Shown here piece by piece: positions 1 through 8,784 of a stretch of DNA of 64,000 nt. Made by a program: the position numbers and the translations under genes. Positions within the stretch are counted from its first letter, which is position 1; each line of letters opens with the position of its first letter. The notes below the pieces were generated by a model, which was not told the origin of the DNA, did not search any database, and was given only the letters and a program-made list of their open reading frames with translations. Source of the stretch: Paenibacillus sacheonensis (GTDB lineage: Bacteria; Bacillota; Bacilli; Paenibacillales; Paenibacillaceae); contig NZ_JAAAMU010000003.1 of the NCBI RefSeq assembly GCF_009909195.1, positions 124,001-188,000 on the forward strand, written 5' to 3'.

Positions 1-71
1 GGAGACAGGCTGTGTCGAATGGAGCGGAATGCTCCCGGCACGGCCTTTTTGGCATTTGTCGCGGGCGGTCA

Positions 72-101
72 TTTACAACTGCGAAAACTCTCTGCTATGC
101 T
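72..101 (+). promoter_or_regulatory. Likely sigma-A promoter of the lacI-type gene
   Basis: TTTACA at 72-77 and TATGCT at 96-101 are separated by 18 bp, and a TG one base before the -10 makes it an extended -10 element. It lies about 60 bp before the regulator's start codon. Confidence 0.55.
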
Positions 102-106
102 AATGA

Positions 107-128
107 AAACTGTCCGTCCGGGCAGTTT
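107..128. promoter_or_regulatory. Inverted repeat just downstream of the promoter
   Basis: AAACTG at 107-112 and CAGTTT at 123-128 form a 22 bp dyad with further G/C pairing inside. It sits between the predicted transcription start and the ribosome binding site, so it could be an autoregulatory operator or a 5' hairpin. It does not resemble the three TGANN...NNTCA palindromes ahead of the beta-galactosidase gene. Confidence 0.3.
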
Positions 129-159
129 CGATGCCAAATGAAGCCTAGAGGGAGACGCC

Positions 160-1224
160 ATGATGAAATCGGTTACTGTGTACGACATCGCCAAAGAAGC
201 GAATGTTTCCGTCGCTACGGTTTCCCGCGTTCTGAACAACACAGCCCCTGTCAAAGCATCCACTCGGGAACGCATCCAAAGCTTGATCAACAAGTACCAA
301 TTCCAGCCGAATGCCTTGGCGCGCAGCCTGATCAAGAAAGTGACGGGGATGATCGGGATCATCCTGCCCGATATCACCAATCCCTTCTTCCCCGAAGTGC
401 TGGCCGGTCTTGAGCAGGAAGCGCGCAAGCAGGGCTATACCTTCTTCCTCTGCGACACGGGATCGTCCAATCTGGATATCAAGGAGCAGTACAAGCGCGA
501 AACGCAGTACTTGAATATCCTCATGGAGAAGCAGGTGGACGGCATCATCATGATCGGAGGCCGGATCGACCTCCATAAGTGCAGCAAGGAAATGGCCAAA
601 GAAGTGGCGGAGATCAACAAACGCGTACCGCTCGTGTTCATCAACGGCAATTTGCCGGGCGCAAAGTTCCATCGGGTCGTCATCGACGAGGAAGCGGGCG
701 GAAGAATGGTCACCGAGCATCTGATCGGACTGGGCCACCGCGATATCGCGTTTATCGGCGGCTATTCGCAGATGTCGAACACCGTCGAACGGCTCCAAGG
801 GTTCCGCATGGCCATGGAACGGGCCGGCTTGCCCGTCCGCGAGGAATGGATCGATCACGGCGGCTTCTCCGTCCAGCGGGGCAAGAACATGATGGGACGG
901 CTGCTGGAAATGGACACCGTACCTACGGCTGTCGTCTGCGCGAACGACTTGGTCGGCATCGGGGCGATCAAAGCCGCCGTTAAGTCCGGGCTGCAGGTGC
1001 CGCGCGACGTGTCGATTACCGGCGTTGACGGCGTTCCGCTCGCGGCCAGCGTCATTCCGGAACTGACCACGATGTCGCTGCGCTGCTTGGAACTCGGGCG
1101 CGCGGCAGCCAGCGTGCTGCATGGGCTGATCTCCAAGTCGGGCGACGTTCAGACGCTGACGATCCTGCAGCCGGAGCTGGTCATTCGGGAAAGCACGTCC
1201 GTACCGATGCAAAAAGAAGCCTAA
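160..1224 (+). CDS. LacI-family transcriptional repressor
   Basis: A 354-residue LacI/GalR-type regulator. The N-terminus carries the headpiece helix-turn-helix (about residues 7-26, VYDIAKEANVSVATVSRVLN) and a hinge region (NALARSLI). A periplasmic-binding-protein-like sensor domain follows, starting at GMIGIILPDITNPFF. Length is normal for the family. GAGGGAG at 148-154 serves the ATG at 160, or the next codon, which is also ATG. The gene is codirectional with and directly upstream of a beta-galactosidase plus sugar ABC transporter, whose promoter region holds three LacI-type palindromes. The simplest inference is that it represses that operon and is released by a galactoside or its breakdown product. 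The effector cannot be read from sequence. Confidence 0.93.
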   Translation: MMKSVTVYDIAKEANVSVATVSRVLNNTAPVKASTRERIQSLINKYQFQPNALARSLIKKVTGMIGIILPDITNPFFPEVLAGLEQEARKQGYTFFLCDTGSSNLDIKEQYKRETQYLNILMEKQVDGIIMIGGRIDLHKCSKEMAKEVAEINKRVPLVFINGNLPGAKFHRVVIDEEAGGRMVTEHLIGLGHRDIAFIGGYSQMSNTVERLQGFRMAMERAGLPVREEWIDHGGFSVQRGKNMMGRLLEMDTVPTAVVCANDLVGIGAIKAAVKSGLQVPRDVSITGVDGVPLAASVIPELTTMSLRCLELGRAAASVLHGLISKSGDVQTLTILQPELVIRESTSVPMQKEA

Positions 1225-1245
1225 TTATTTTTTGAAAAAACCGTA

Positions 1246-1275
1246 TTGACAGCGCTATCATTTTGCGAGTAAACT
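1246..1275 (+). promoter_or_regulatory. Promoter P1 with embedded LacI-type operator
   Basis: TTGACA at 1246-1251 and TAAACT at 1270-1275 have an 18 bp spacer. The 14 bp palindrome TGACAGCGCTATCA (1247-1260), with the AGCGCT core typical of LacI-family and CcpA sites, covers the -35 box. A bound repressor, or CcpA, would block this promoter. Confidence 0.6.
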
Positions 1276-1321
1276 TCAAATCAAGGAAGCCCTGATGCAG
1301 GGTTTAATTTTTAAACTGTTA

Positions 1322-1359
1322 TGAAATGGGTTTCACTCTGCGCTACATAATCGTATAAA
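1322..1359 (+). promoter_or_regulatory. Operator O2 overlapping possible promoter P2
   Basis: TGAAATGGGTTTCA at 1322-1335 is a LacI-type palindrome. Its right half overlaps TTTCAC (1331-1336), which is followed after 17 bp by TATAAA (1354-1359), a plausible second promoter for the beta-galactosidase operon. Confidence 0.5.
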
Positions 1360-1477
1360 CCAGTTTGCCCGCAAGCAGCTGTAACCGTGGAAATACACGC
1401 TCATTACCGGAATGGAGAAGTTCGCGAACCTCGTCTAATCCCGCTAAGCAGTCGTGTATTTTTATTTTTGCGGATTA

Positions 1478-1491
1478 TGAAACGGGTTTCA
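1478..1491. promoter_or_regulatory. LacI-type operator O3
   Basis: TGAAACGGGTTTCA has perfect 6 bp arms and nearly the same sequence as O2. The centres of O2 and O3 are 156 bp apart, close to 15 helical turns, which would allow repression by looping. It lies 43 bp before the chosen start codon. Confidence 0.55.
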
Positions 1492-1533
1492 TGAATCCGC
1501 TTTCAAAACCCACCCCCCGGGAGGATGCCACTT

Positions 1534-4395
1534 ATGAACATGGAAACGAAAAGCGATGCGTCGCTGCAGCTGAGCGCTTCGTCGCTTCGAATCAACGGGC
1601 AGTCCGAAATCATTCTCTGCGCTTCGCTCTTCTACTTCCGCATCCCCCGCGCCCTGTGGCGCGATCGTATCGAACAGGTCAAAGCTTTCGGTTACAACGC
1701 GATCGACGTCTATTTTCCTTGGAACTACCACGAACGGGAGGAAGGAAGCTGGGATTTCACCGGCGAACGCGATGCCGAGGCTTTCCTGCAGCTGGCGAAG
1801 GAAGCGGGCCTCTGGGTCGTCGCAAGACCCGGTCCTTACATCTGCTCCGAATGGGACGGGGGCGGTCTTCCCGCTTACTTATTCGCCAAGGAGCACATGG
1901 TGATCCGCAGTGCGGACCCGGCTTACATGGGAGCCGTCAAGAAATGGTATGACCGCATCATTCCGATGCTCGCCAACTATGAACTGAGCCGCGGAGGCAC
2001 CGTTATCTGCGTGCAGCTCGAGAACGAGCTCGACTTCTACGACTGCCCCGATCCGGCGGCGTATATCGCCGGTCTCCGCGACATGGCGCTCGGCGGCGGA
2101 ATCGAAGTGCCGCTTATCGCATGCGCCGGGCAAGGTGGTCTGTACGAAGCATCCGGACTGGTGGAAGGCGTCGTGCCGACCTGCAATTTCTACCCGAACG
2201 ACCGCGATCCTGCCTTCGAGGCGAAAGCGGCGTCCTACGGACAAAGGCTGGCCGGCATGAACGTGCCGCTGATGGTGACGGAGACGAACCGCTCGCATTT
2301 CCTGCTTCGGCGCCTTCTCTCCTGCGGCGCCAAGCTGATCGGTCCTTACCTGCAAGTTTCCGGTACGAATTTCGGCTTTACGAACGGTACGAACAACTGG
2401 GGCGATCCGCTGGCGTTCATGACGTCGGATTATGATTTCCACGGCATGATATCACCGGAAGGCCATGTACGCAAGGAAGCGTATGAAGGCCGGCTGATGC
2501 GCCGGGTCATTACGGTTTACGGAACCGCGCTGGCGGAAGCCGAATCCGCGCCGGCTTCCGAGGCTGCGAGCATCGATGGCGGGCAGCAAACAGGCGGCAC
2601 CTTGCTGGAGCGCCGGCTGCGGCTTCCAGACGGAGGCAGCTTGCTCTTCCTGGCCAACGTAGGCGAATCGGCTGAATCGGTTCACCTGCAACTGCGCTCG
2701 GAAGGCGAAAGGGTCGTTCCGCAAGCGTCGCGGCTGCAGAGCGTTCCGAATCGATGCATCGTCCTTCCGGTAAGCGTGCCGCTGAACGGCTGGGGGTTCG
2801 AGGGGACGCTCCTCTACGCGACGGCCGAGCTGTCGGATGCGAAGCAAACCGCCAATCGAACCGCGATGGTGTTTCACGCGGAGGCAGAAGGCGAGATTGC
2901 GCTGGAGCTGGGGCAGGGAGCCTCGTTCTCCGCACGGGACGGCATGACGGTGGAGCATCAAACCGAGAACGGCGAGTTGGTATTGGCTTTCCGAGCGGAG
3001 GCGGGCCAAATGGCAGCATGCCGAATCGAGCTGGCCGATGGCCGGGAATTGACCGTGTTCGGATTAGCCCGCGAAGACGCGCTGCTTCTGGCACGGATCG
3101 AGGAAGACGGCAGGCTTGCGTTCGAGCCTGGCTTCGAATACGATACGGCGCCCCGCGAGCTGAACGTCGACTGGACGGTGGCTAACCTGCTTCCGGCCGA
3201 GACGATGTCCGCTGAACCGGCGATTCGTACGGGCAAGGCGGAATATCTGGAGGAGAACGGCATCTACCGCGGCTTTGCCTGGTATAAGGCGGTCGGCGGA
3301 GCGCCGGCAGGGGCGGATGTCCTGGGTCTCCTCGTTCATCAAGGCAGCGACGCGGTCTCGCTGTATGCGGGTTCCGCTTACATCGGCACCTGTACGCCTG
3401 GCGGCGGCAGCCGGTACTTGCCGAGCGCCGGCATCGGCGGCGGCGAGCTGACCGCGCGGGTCGAAATGTGGGGACACACCAATTTCGACGATCCGCGTCT
3501 CCCGGCCCTTCGACTGAACAGCAAGAAGGGGCTCCAAGGGATCACGGCCGTTACGAGCAGACAGCGGTTGTCATCCAATTGGCGCGTGCGCCGCGTTCAT
3601 TCCGGCAACGTCGACCCGGATTTTCTGAGAAATGACCGCGACGACAGCGAGTGGGCGTCCGTCAGCTTCGGCGGCTGGCTGTCCCCGGATCACCCGGCGT
3701 TCGAATATTATCGCAGACGGTTCACGGCCAGCGGGACGGCGGATTCGTTCACCCTTCATTTCAAAGGAATTCAAGCGCTGGCTCAAGTGTACGTCAATGG
3801 CGCGACGGCAGGCAGCGTGCATCCATTCGATCCGTTCGTCGATATTTCCGCCCACGTGAAGCCTGGCGAAGAGGTTCAGATCACCGTATTTCTCCAACGG
3901 GTGCTGGGCCTGCCGGCTGGAGAAGTCACCCTTTATGAAGGAAACGCCGCACGGGACTGGGAGCTGTCGGCCTGCGATGAAGACGGACTGCTGGCGAACG
4001 CGCAGCGGCACGCTGCGGCGGCGTCGGCATCGGAGCTGCCGCTCCGGCTGGAACCGGGAAGCGTCGCTTGGCTCTTCGGCGCACTGCCGGACGGAGCGCG
4101 CGACGTACCGGGCGGCTGGCGGGTTCAGGTGGAAGGCAGCGGCATGAAGCTGACCGCCGCATTGAACGGTACCATCGTCGGGCGTCTGTGGCTCGAAGGC
4201 GGCGCATCGAGACCGGTATTGAGCGGCGGCGATCAGCGTTCGTTTTACTTGCCTGGCGCTTGGATGCGGGAGGGCGGCAACGGATTGACGATTCTGCTCG
4301 AAGCGGTGGAAGCCGGAGCGGACTCGCAGCTGGACCGATTGATCTTTACACCCGTAGGCGAAATCGTACAACGCAGCTCAGAGGAGGAGGGTTAA
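1534..4395 (+). CDS. Beta-galactosidase, glycoside hydrolase family 35
   Basis: A 953-residue cytoplasmic GH35-type enzyme that hydrolyses terminal beta-galactosides. The TIM barrel occupies roughly the first 340 residues, with the family signature GPYICSEWDGGGLPAYL from residue 100. The expected acid/base is Glu165 (in QLENELD) and the expected nucleophile Glu250 (in VTETNRSHF). The C-terminal half is beta-rich, resembling the jelly-roll galactose-binding domains that follow the barrel. No signal peptide is visible, so the substrate must be imported. The ATG at 1525 touches the GGGAGG motif (1519-1524); the ATG at 1534 has proper spacing and was chosen. It is the first gene of an operon with a sugar ABC transporter three bases downstream. 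Confidence 0.93.
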   Translation: MNMETKSDASLQLSASSLRINGQSEIILCASLFYFRIPRALWRDRIEQVKAFGYNAIDVYFPWNYHEREEGSWDFTGERDAEAFLQLAKEAGLWVVARPGPYICSEWDGGGLPAYLFAKEHMVIRSADPAYMGAVKKWYDRIIPMLANYELSRGGTVICVQLENELDFYDCPDPAAYIAGLRDMALGGGIEVPLIACAGQGGLYEASGLVEGVVPTCNFYPNDRDPAFEAKAASYGQRLAGMNVPLMVTETNRSHFLLRRLLSCGAKLIGPYLQVSGTNFGFTNGTNNWGDPLAFMTSDYDFHGMISPEGHVRKEAYEGRLMRRVITVYGTALAEAESAPASEAASIDGGQQTGGTLLERRLRLPDGGSLLFLANVGESAESVHLQLRSEGERVVPQASRLQSVPNRCIVLPVSVPLNGWGFEGTLLYATAELSDAKQTANRTAMVFHAEAEGEIALELGQGASFSARDGMTVEHQTENGELVLAFRAEAGQMAACRIELADGRELTVFGLAREDALLLARIEEDGRLAFEPGFEYDTAPRELNVDWTVANLLPAETMSAEPAIRTGKAEYLEENGIYRGFAWYKAVGGAPAGADVLGLLVHQGSDAVSLYAGSAYIGTCTPGGGSRYLPSAGIGGGELTARVEMWGHTNFDDPRLPALRLNSKKGLQGITAVTSRQRLSSNWRVRRVHSGNVDPDFLRNDRDDSEWASVSFGGWLSPDHPAFEYYRRRFTASGTADSFTLHFKGIQALAQVYVNGATAGSVHPFDPFVDISAHVKPGEEVQITVFLQRVLGLPAGEVTLYEGNAARDWELSACDEDGLLANAQRHAAAASASELPLRLEPGSVAWLFGALPDGARDVPGGWRVQVEGSGMKLTAALNGTIVGRLWLEGGASRPVLSGGDQRSFYLPGAWMREGGNGLTILLEAVEAGADSQLDRLIFTPVGEIVQRSSEEEG

Positions 4396-4398
4396 AAG

Positions 4399-5373
4399 AT
4401 GAAAACGATAACGCAGCCGAAGGCGGTGGCTGCAGCGGAAACTCGTCCGAGGACCGCGAACGGCGGCTGGAAGCGGTTTTGGAACAATCGGACGCTTATG
4501 CTGATGTGCGCGCCGGCAGTTATTTTCTTCGCGATATTCGCCTATCTGCCGATGCCGGGCCTGTACTTAGCCTTCATTCGATACAACTACACGGACGGCA
4601 TTTTCAAAAGCGCGTTCGTCGGCTGGGATAACTTCCGATTCCTCGTGATGACCGGAGATCTGTGGAGGCTCACCTTCAACACGATCGCGTACAACTTGGC
4701 CTTTATCATCCTCGGCAACTGTTTGCAAATCTTCGTTGCCATTCTACTGAACGAGCTGCGCAAGAAATGGTTCAAGAAAGTAGCGCAGACGGTCATGTTC
4801 CTGCCTTTCTTCATCTCGTTCGTCATCGTGGGCCTGATCGCTTACAACATCCTCAGCTACGATTACGGTCTCCTGAACGGGATTTTGGAATCGCTGGGCA
4901 TGGATCCGGTCAAAACGTACTCGAATCCGCATGTATGGCCGTTCATTATCATCATTACGTTCCTCTGGCAGTCCACCGGCTACGGCTCCATCGTCTATTT
5001 CGCCGCCATCATGGGGCTGGATTCCGAGGTTGTCGAAGCGTCCGAGATCGACGGAGCCAATGCTCTGCAGCGTATTCGCTACATCGTGCTTCCATGGCTG
5101 AAGCCGACCTTCATCATCCTGCTGCTCTTCTCGCTCGGCGGCGTGCTTCGCGGCAACTTCGGCCTGATCTACAATCTGGTCGGAGCGAACAACACCGTGC
5201 TTTACTCGACGACGGATATCATCGAAACGTACGTCTTCCGCTCGATGTTCAACAATTTCAACTTTTCCATGGGCAGCGCCGTCAGTCTGTACCAGTCCGT
5301 ATTCGGCTTTATCGTCGTCATAACGGCCAACTGGCTCGTGAAGAAGGCATCGCCGGATAACTCATTGTTCTAG
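4399..5373 (+). CDS. Sugar ABC transporter permease, LplB/YteP type
   Basis: A 324-residue integral membrane protein with six predicted helices after a 35-residue basic N-terminus. It carries the permease coupling motif EASEIDGANALQRIRYIVLP, in which EA and the DGA region contact the ATPase. Length and sequence match the first permease of CUT1 (LplB/YtcP-like) importers, which move oligosaccharides or uronides. The start follows the beta-galactosidase stop by three bases, and its ribosome binding site (GGAGGAGG) lies inside the end of that gene, so the two are translationally linked. No ATPase gene is present in the cluster. CUT1 systems of this type commonly share an MsmX-like ATPase encoded elsewhere. 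Confidence 0.92.
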   Translation: MKTITQPKAVAAAETRPRTANGGWKRFWNNRTLMLMCAPAVIFFAIFAYLPMPGLYLAFIRYNYTDGIFKSAFVGWDNFRFLVMTGDLWRLTFNTIAYNLAFIILGNCLQIFVAILLNELRKKWFKKVAQTVMFLPFFISFVIVGLIAYNILSYDYGLLNGILESLGMDPVKTYSNPHVWPFIIIITFLWQSTGYGSIVYFAAIMGLDSEVVEASEIDGANALQRIRYIVLPWLKPTFIILLLFSLGGVLRGNFGLIYNLVGANNTVLYSTTDIIETYVFRSMFNNFNFSMGSAVSLYQSVFGFIVVITANWLVKKASPDNSLF

Positions 5374-5388
5374 GAGGGAGGAAACCCC

Positions 5389-6300
5389 ATGCAAGGTGAA
5401 GTTGTTCGCAAAAGCATACGAAGCGATGCGACATCGTTGTTCGTGAGAGGTTTTGGTTACGCTTTCATTGGTCTGTTCTCGTTCTGCTGCCTGATTCCTT
5501 TCCTGCTCGTGCTCGGTACGTCGTTCACCAAGGAAAGCGAGATCGTGAAGCACGGCTTCAACCTCTGGCCGAAAGTATTCTCTACCTTCGCTTATAAGAT
5601 CGTCTTCGAGAATCCGGGCCTGATCATCGGCTCTTACGCCGTCACGGTCGGCATTACCGTCGTCGGCACGGTGCTGGGCCTGTTCCTGGTGGCGATGACG
5701 GGGTACGCGCTGCAGCGGCCGGACTTCCAGCAGCGCAACACGATTTCGTTCTTCATCTATTTCACGACGCTATTCTCCGGCGGGCTCGTTCCGTTCTACC
5801 TGCTGATCAAGCAATATCTCGGCTTAGGCGATAATTATTTGGCGGTGCTCCTGCCGGGTCTGATGAGCCCGTTCCTGATCATCATGATGAAAAGCTTCAC
5901 GAAGTCGATCCCGCATGCGATCACCGAATCGGCCAAGATCGACGGCGCCGGCGACTTCACGATCTTCGTCCGGCTCATCCTTCCGATGGCGACGCCGGCC
6001 CTGGCCACGATCGGGCTGTTCATCGCGCTCGGTTATTGGAACGAATGGTACAACGCGATGCTGTTCCTGTCGGCGGACATGAAGTACCGGCCGCTCCAGC
6101 TGTTCCTGTATGGCGTCATTACCAGCGCCGACTTCATCAAGAACTCGTCCGCTTCCTCTAACGTTCCGCTTCGCGACGTGCCGCTGGAATCGATGAAGAT
6201 GGCAACCGCGATCGTGGCGACGGGACCGGTAATCCTGTTCTATCCGTTCGTGCAGCGTTACTTCATTCAAGGGATTACGGTGGGTGCCGTAAAAGGGTAG
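5389..6300 (+). CDS. Sugar ABC transporter permease, LplC/YtcP type
   Basis: The second CUT1 permease, 303 residues with six predicted membrane segments. The coupling motif ESAKIDGAGDFTIFVRLILP sits near residue 185, and the C-terminus ends in YFIQGITVGAVKG, a typical LplC-type ending. GGAGGGAGG precedes the ATG by the usual distance and the gene follows its partner permease by 15 bases. With the preceding permease it should form the heterodimeric membrane channel for the binding protein encoded next. Confidence 0.93.
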   Translation: MQGEVVRKSIRSDATSLFVRGFGYAFIGLFSFCCLIPFLLVLGTSFTKESEIVKHGFNLWPKVFSTFAYKIVFENPGLIIGSYAVTVGITVVGTVLGLFLVAMTGYALQRPDFQQRNTISFFIYFTTLFSGGLVPFYLLIKQYLGLGDNYLAVLLPGLMSPFLIIMMKSFTKSIPHAITESAKIDGAGDFTIFVRLILPMATPALATIGLFIALGYWNEWYNAMLFLSADMKYRPLQLFLYGVITSADFIKNSSASSNVPLRDVPLESMKMATAIVATGPVILFYPFVQRYFIQGITVGAVKG

Positions 6301-6320
6301 CATTCGCAGCAATGGCCGCA

Positions 6321-6347
6321 GGGAAGCGCCTGTATTTGGCGCAGCCC
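6321..6347 (+). promoter_or_regulatory. Stem-loop between permease and binding-protein genes
   Basis: GGG at 6321-6323 plus GCGCC (6326-6330) pair with GGCGC (6338-6342) plus CCC (6345-6347), with no T-run following. Such hairpins often stabilise or process the mRNA so that the binding protein is made in excess of the permeases; that role is inferred. Confidence 0.35.
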
Positions 6348-6429
6348 TTATCCATATCCGCTCCGGAACGGCAGCCGTTAACGGGCGGCGCAAGAAAGCG
6401 CACTTCAATCATTGGGGAGGCTAAAAAGA

Positions 6430-8064
6430 ATGGGACATGTAAAAAAGCTCACGGGAATCGCGCTGACGCTCGCTCTTGCCGGCAGTTTGGCAGCATGCGG
6501 CAACAACAACAACGGCGGTTCGGCTAACGGATCAAGCAACGCAGGCAACGCCGGCAACGGCGGCGGCAATGGCGGCAGCAACAACGGAGCAGCCGCGAAC
6601 AATAAGGGCGATGCCGGCGGCATCGACACGAGCAAGTTCGAGACGATCAACTACGTCGTGCTCGGCGACAAGCCGAAGAACGGACAGCTGGAGAAAGTGA
6701 TGGAGAAGGTCAATGCCATTCTGAAGGAAAAGGTCAATGCCGAGCTGCAGTTCAAATGGGTGGAATGGGCGGACTGGCAGACGAAATACAACCTGCTCCT
6801 CGCTTCCGGAGAGCCGCTCGATCTGATTACGATCGGAACCGATTGGCTCGATACATGGGGCAATGCGCAGCGCGGCGCCTTCCTGCCGCTTAACGATCTG
6901 CTGGAGAAATACGCGCCGCAGACGTTCTCGGAAATTCCGCAGGAGGATTGGGATCAAAGCAAATTCAAGGACGATATCGTCCTGATTCCGGAAGACCACT
7001 ATACGCAATGGGTCAACCACGGCATCTACTACCGCGGCGATTGGGCGAAGGAGTTCGGCATCACGCAGCCGATCACGGATTTCGAAACGCTCGGCAAGTA
7101 CTTCCAAGGCATCAAGGACAATAAGAAAGACGTCGTGCCTTGGGATACGAACGGTACGAACGGCACGCTCTATGCGGGCTTCGAAGCGGCATACACCGAT
7201 AATATAGATCTGCCGATCGGCACCGGCTACGCAGGCGTCTTCACTGGCAAATCGTACGACGAGCGCTATACCGTCGACAGCCCGATTTTCAACGACAAGT
7301 TCATCGATTTCGCCAAGATGATGAAGGAATGGGCGGACAAAGGCTTCTGGCGCGAGGACGTCCTGAACTACAAGGGCGACACGCGCAACGAACTGAAAGC
7401 CGGTCAAACGGGCGCCGACGCGCATCATACGCAAACGTTCAAAGGCCTTCGCGTCGACATGGACAAAGCGCAACCGGGCTCCGAGCTCCAAATGTTCTCG
7501 TACTCCGATACGCGCGGCAACCTGATCTCGATGCCGATCACGCACGGCGGCACGTCGGTCGGCGCGCACAGCAAGCATCCGGAACGCGCGCTCATGGTAT
7601 ACGACCTGATCCGCAGCGACAAAGAGCTGTACCAACTCATTAACTACGGCTTGGAAGGCGTACAATACGAAATCAAGGACGGCGTGCGTACGCGCCCTGC
7701 CGCTTACGACGATGCCAAAGACGGCTTCTACACCGACTTCTGGGGCGGCCGCGTCGACAAGAACGAGATCCCTTCGGATACCGACTGGAGCGAGATCGGC
7801 ACGATCTACGAGAAATACGACCAAATCAAGAAACCGTTCCCGTACGGCAAATTCGTCTTCGACAAAACGACCGTCGATCCGGAAATGACGGCCATCTCCC
7901 AAGTCGTCGGCGAGCAAATGCCTGCTATCCTGTACGGCAAAGCCGGCGATCCGGAGAAAGCGGTTCAAGCGCTGCGCGATAAACTGAAATCCGCGGGCTT
8001 CGACAAGGTAAAAGCGGAAATTCAAAAACAACTGGATGCATTCAAAGCATCGGAGCAAGGCTAA
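6430..8064 (+). CDS. Sugar-binding lipoprotein of the ABC importer (LplA-like)
   Basis: A 544-residue extracellular solute-binding protein. The N-terminus is a lipoprotein signal (MGHVKKLTGIALTLALAG then the lipobox SLAAC, acylated Cys23), followed by an Asn/Gly-rich linker to about residue 55 and the large two-lobe binding domain. The size is typical of LplA-type proteins, which are longer than maltose-binding proteins. GGGGAGG at 6414-6420 fits the ATG at 6430; the in-frame TTG at 6412 overlaps that site and is rejected. It is the last gene of the beta-galactosidase operon and is followed by a clear terminator. By context it probably binds a beta-galactoside-containing oligosaccharide. Confidence 0.93.
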   Translation: MGHVKKLTGIALTLALAGSLAACGNNNNGGSANGSSNAGNAGNGGGNGGSNNGAAANNKGDAGGIDTSKFETINYVVLGDKPKNGQLEKVMEKVNAILKEKVNAELQFKWVEWADWQTKYNLLLASGEPLDLITIGTDWLDTWGNAQRGAFLPLNDLLEKYAPQTFSEIPQEDWDQSKFKDDIVLIPEDHYTQWVNHGIYYRGDWAKEFGITQPITDFETLGKYFQGIKDNKKDVVPWDTNGTNGTLYAGFEAAYTDNIDLPIGTGYAGVFTGKSYDERYTVDSPIFNDKFIDFAKMMKEWADKGFWREDVLNYKGDTRNELKAGQTGADAHHTQTFKGLRVDMDKAQPGSELQMFSYSDTRGNLISMPITHGGTSVGAHSKHPERALMVYDLIRSDKELYQLINYGLEGVQYEIKDGVRTRPAAYDDAKDGFYTDFWGGRVDKNEIPSDTDWSEIGTIYEKYDQIKKPFPYGKFVFDKTTVDPEMTAISQVVGEQMPAILYGKAGDPEKAVQALRDKLKSAGFDKVKAEIQKQLDAFKASEQG

Positions 8065-8117
8065 GCGTAATCAGTCGCGCGTAAGTTAAGCGCGAATGGA
8101 GAGCAAGGCGAGCGGCT

Positions 8118-8148
8118 CGGCAGGGTAAAACCTGCCGGGTCGTTTTTT
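8118..8148 (+). terminator. Rho-independent terminator of the beta-galactosidase operon
   Basis: CGGCAGG (8118-8124) and CCTGCCG (8131-8137) form a stem with a 6 nt loop, followed by TTTTTT at 8143-8148. Confidence 0.8.
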
Positions 8149-8234
8149 GCGTTCTGTGCGGGCAGGACGCAGGGTGCGGTTGGCGGTCGGCGCTCTGCCG
8201 AGAAGGGAGGAGCTGGGCCGCTTGCCCGGAAGCC

Positions 8235-8562
8235 GTAACACCTTGCGCGAGCTTCGTCCAGGAGCGCTTTGGTCATCTAGAGCATGCATACTCGAAAAGA
8301 TTGCGTTCCGCAAGGACGTTGGGCTTTCGAAGGCGCGGCTTGCTGGGACCTGCAACACCTCCCACTAGAGCTGCGTCTAGGTGAGGTCGTTGGGTCACCG
8401 AGAGCGAGAGCTGCAATCCGAAAGCTCCGTTCCGCGACAGTGCTGTGCCGCCGATGCGGCAGCTTACTCAAAAGCTGTAATATCTCGCGCTAGAGCTGTG
8501 CCTAGGAGAGCGTGGGCATACTCGAAAGGACCGCGTTCCGCGAGGGTGCTGCGCATTCAAAA
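8235..8562. repeat. Three degenerate copies of a ~120 bp direct repeat
   Basis: Copies begin near 8235, 8352 and 8477 (periods about 117 and 125 bp). Each starts with a variant of GTAACACC, continues with GAGCT...C.AGG, then a GTTCCGC.A segment. The first and third copies match best: ACTCGAAA followed by GCGTTCCGC and AGG is clear in both. No reading frame is conserved across the copies, so this looks like non-coding repetitive DNA. Confidence 0.55.
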
Positions 8563-8596
8563 ATCATACATGGCATCATTGGGAGGAAATGCCGAG

Positions 8597-8784
8597 AAAT
8601 AAGTGTAAATATGCACCTATTTATAGGTTGGACAGCCCAATTTGGCAGAATAAGTGCAAAAGTGCACTTAATTTTTGATGGTGAGTGATTTTATGCTTAA
8701 AAGGCTAGGAATAAGTGCTGATACGCACTTATTTCGTTTTCTGAAGTCGAAAATTAGGAAATAGATGCAGATATGCACTTATTT
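8597..8784. repeat. Four short inverted repeats of one family
   Basis: Copies lie at 8597-8622, 8649-8672, 8710-8733 and 8759-8784. The best copy reads AATAAGTGC, a 6 nt loop, then GCACTTATT. The others differ at a few positions. Spacing is 49-61 bp, so the dyads recur roughly every five helical turns. No gene starts within 400 bp. Confidence 0.65.

Noticed and set aside
145-1212. A 355-codon open frame opposite the LacI gene
   Set aside because: It mirrors the LacI gene in its complementary frame, while the LacI protein shows clear motifs. The antisense product has none.
6532-8058. A 508-codon open frame on the minus strand
   Set aside because: It is the antisense shadow of the sugar-binding lipoprotein gene, a common effect of GC-rich codon use. 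It has no ribosome binding site, and its translation looks like antisense low-complexity sequence.
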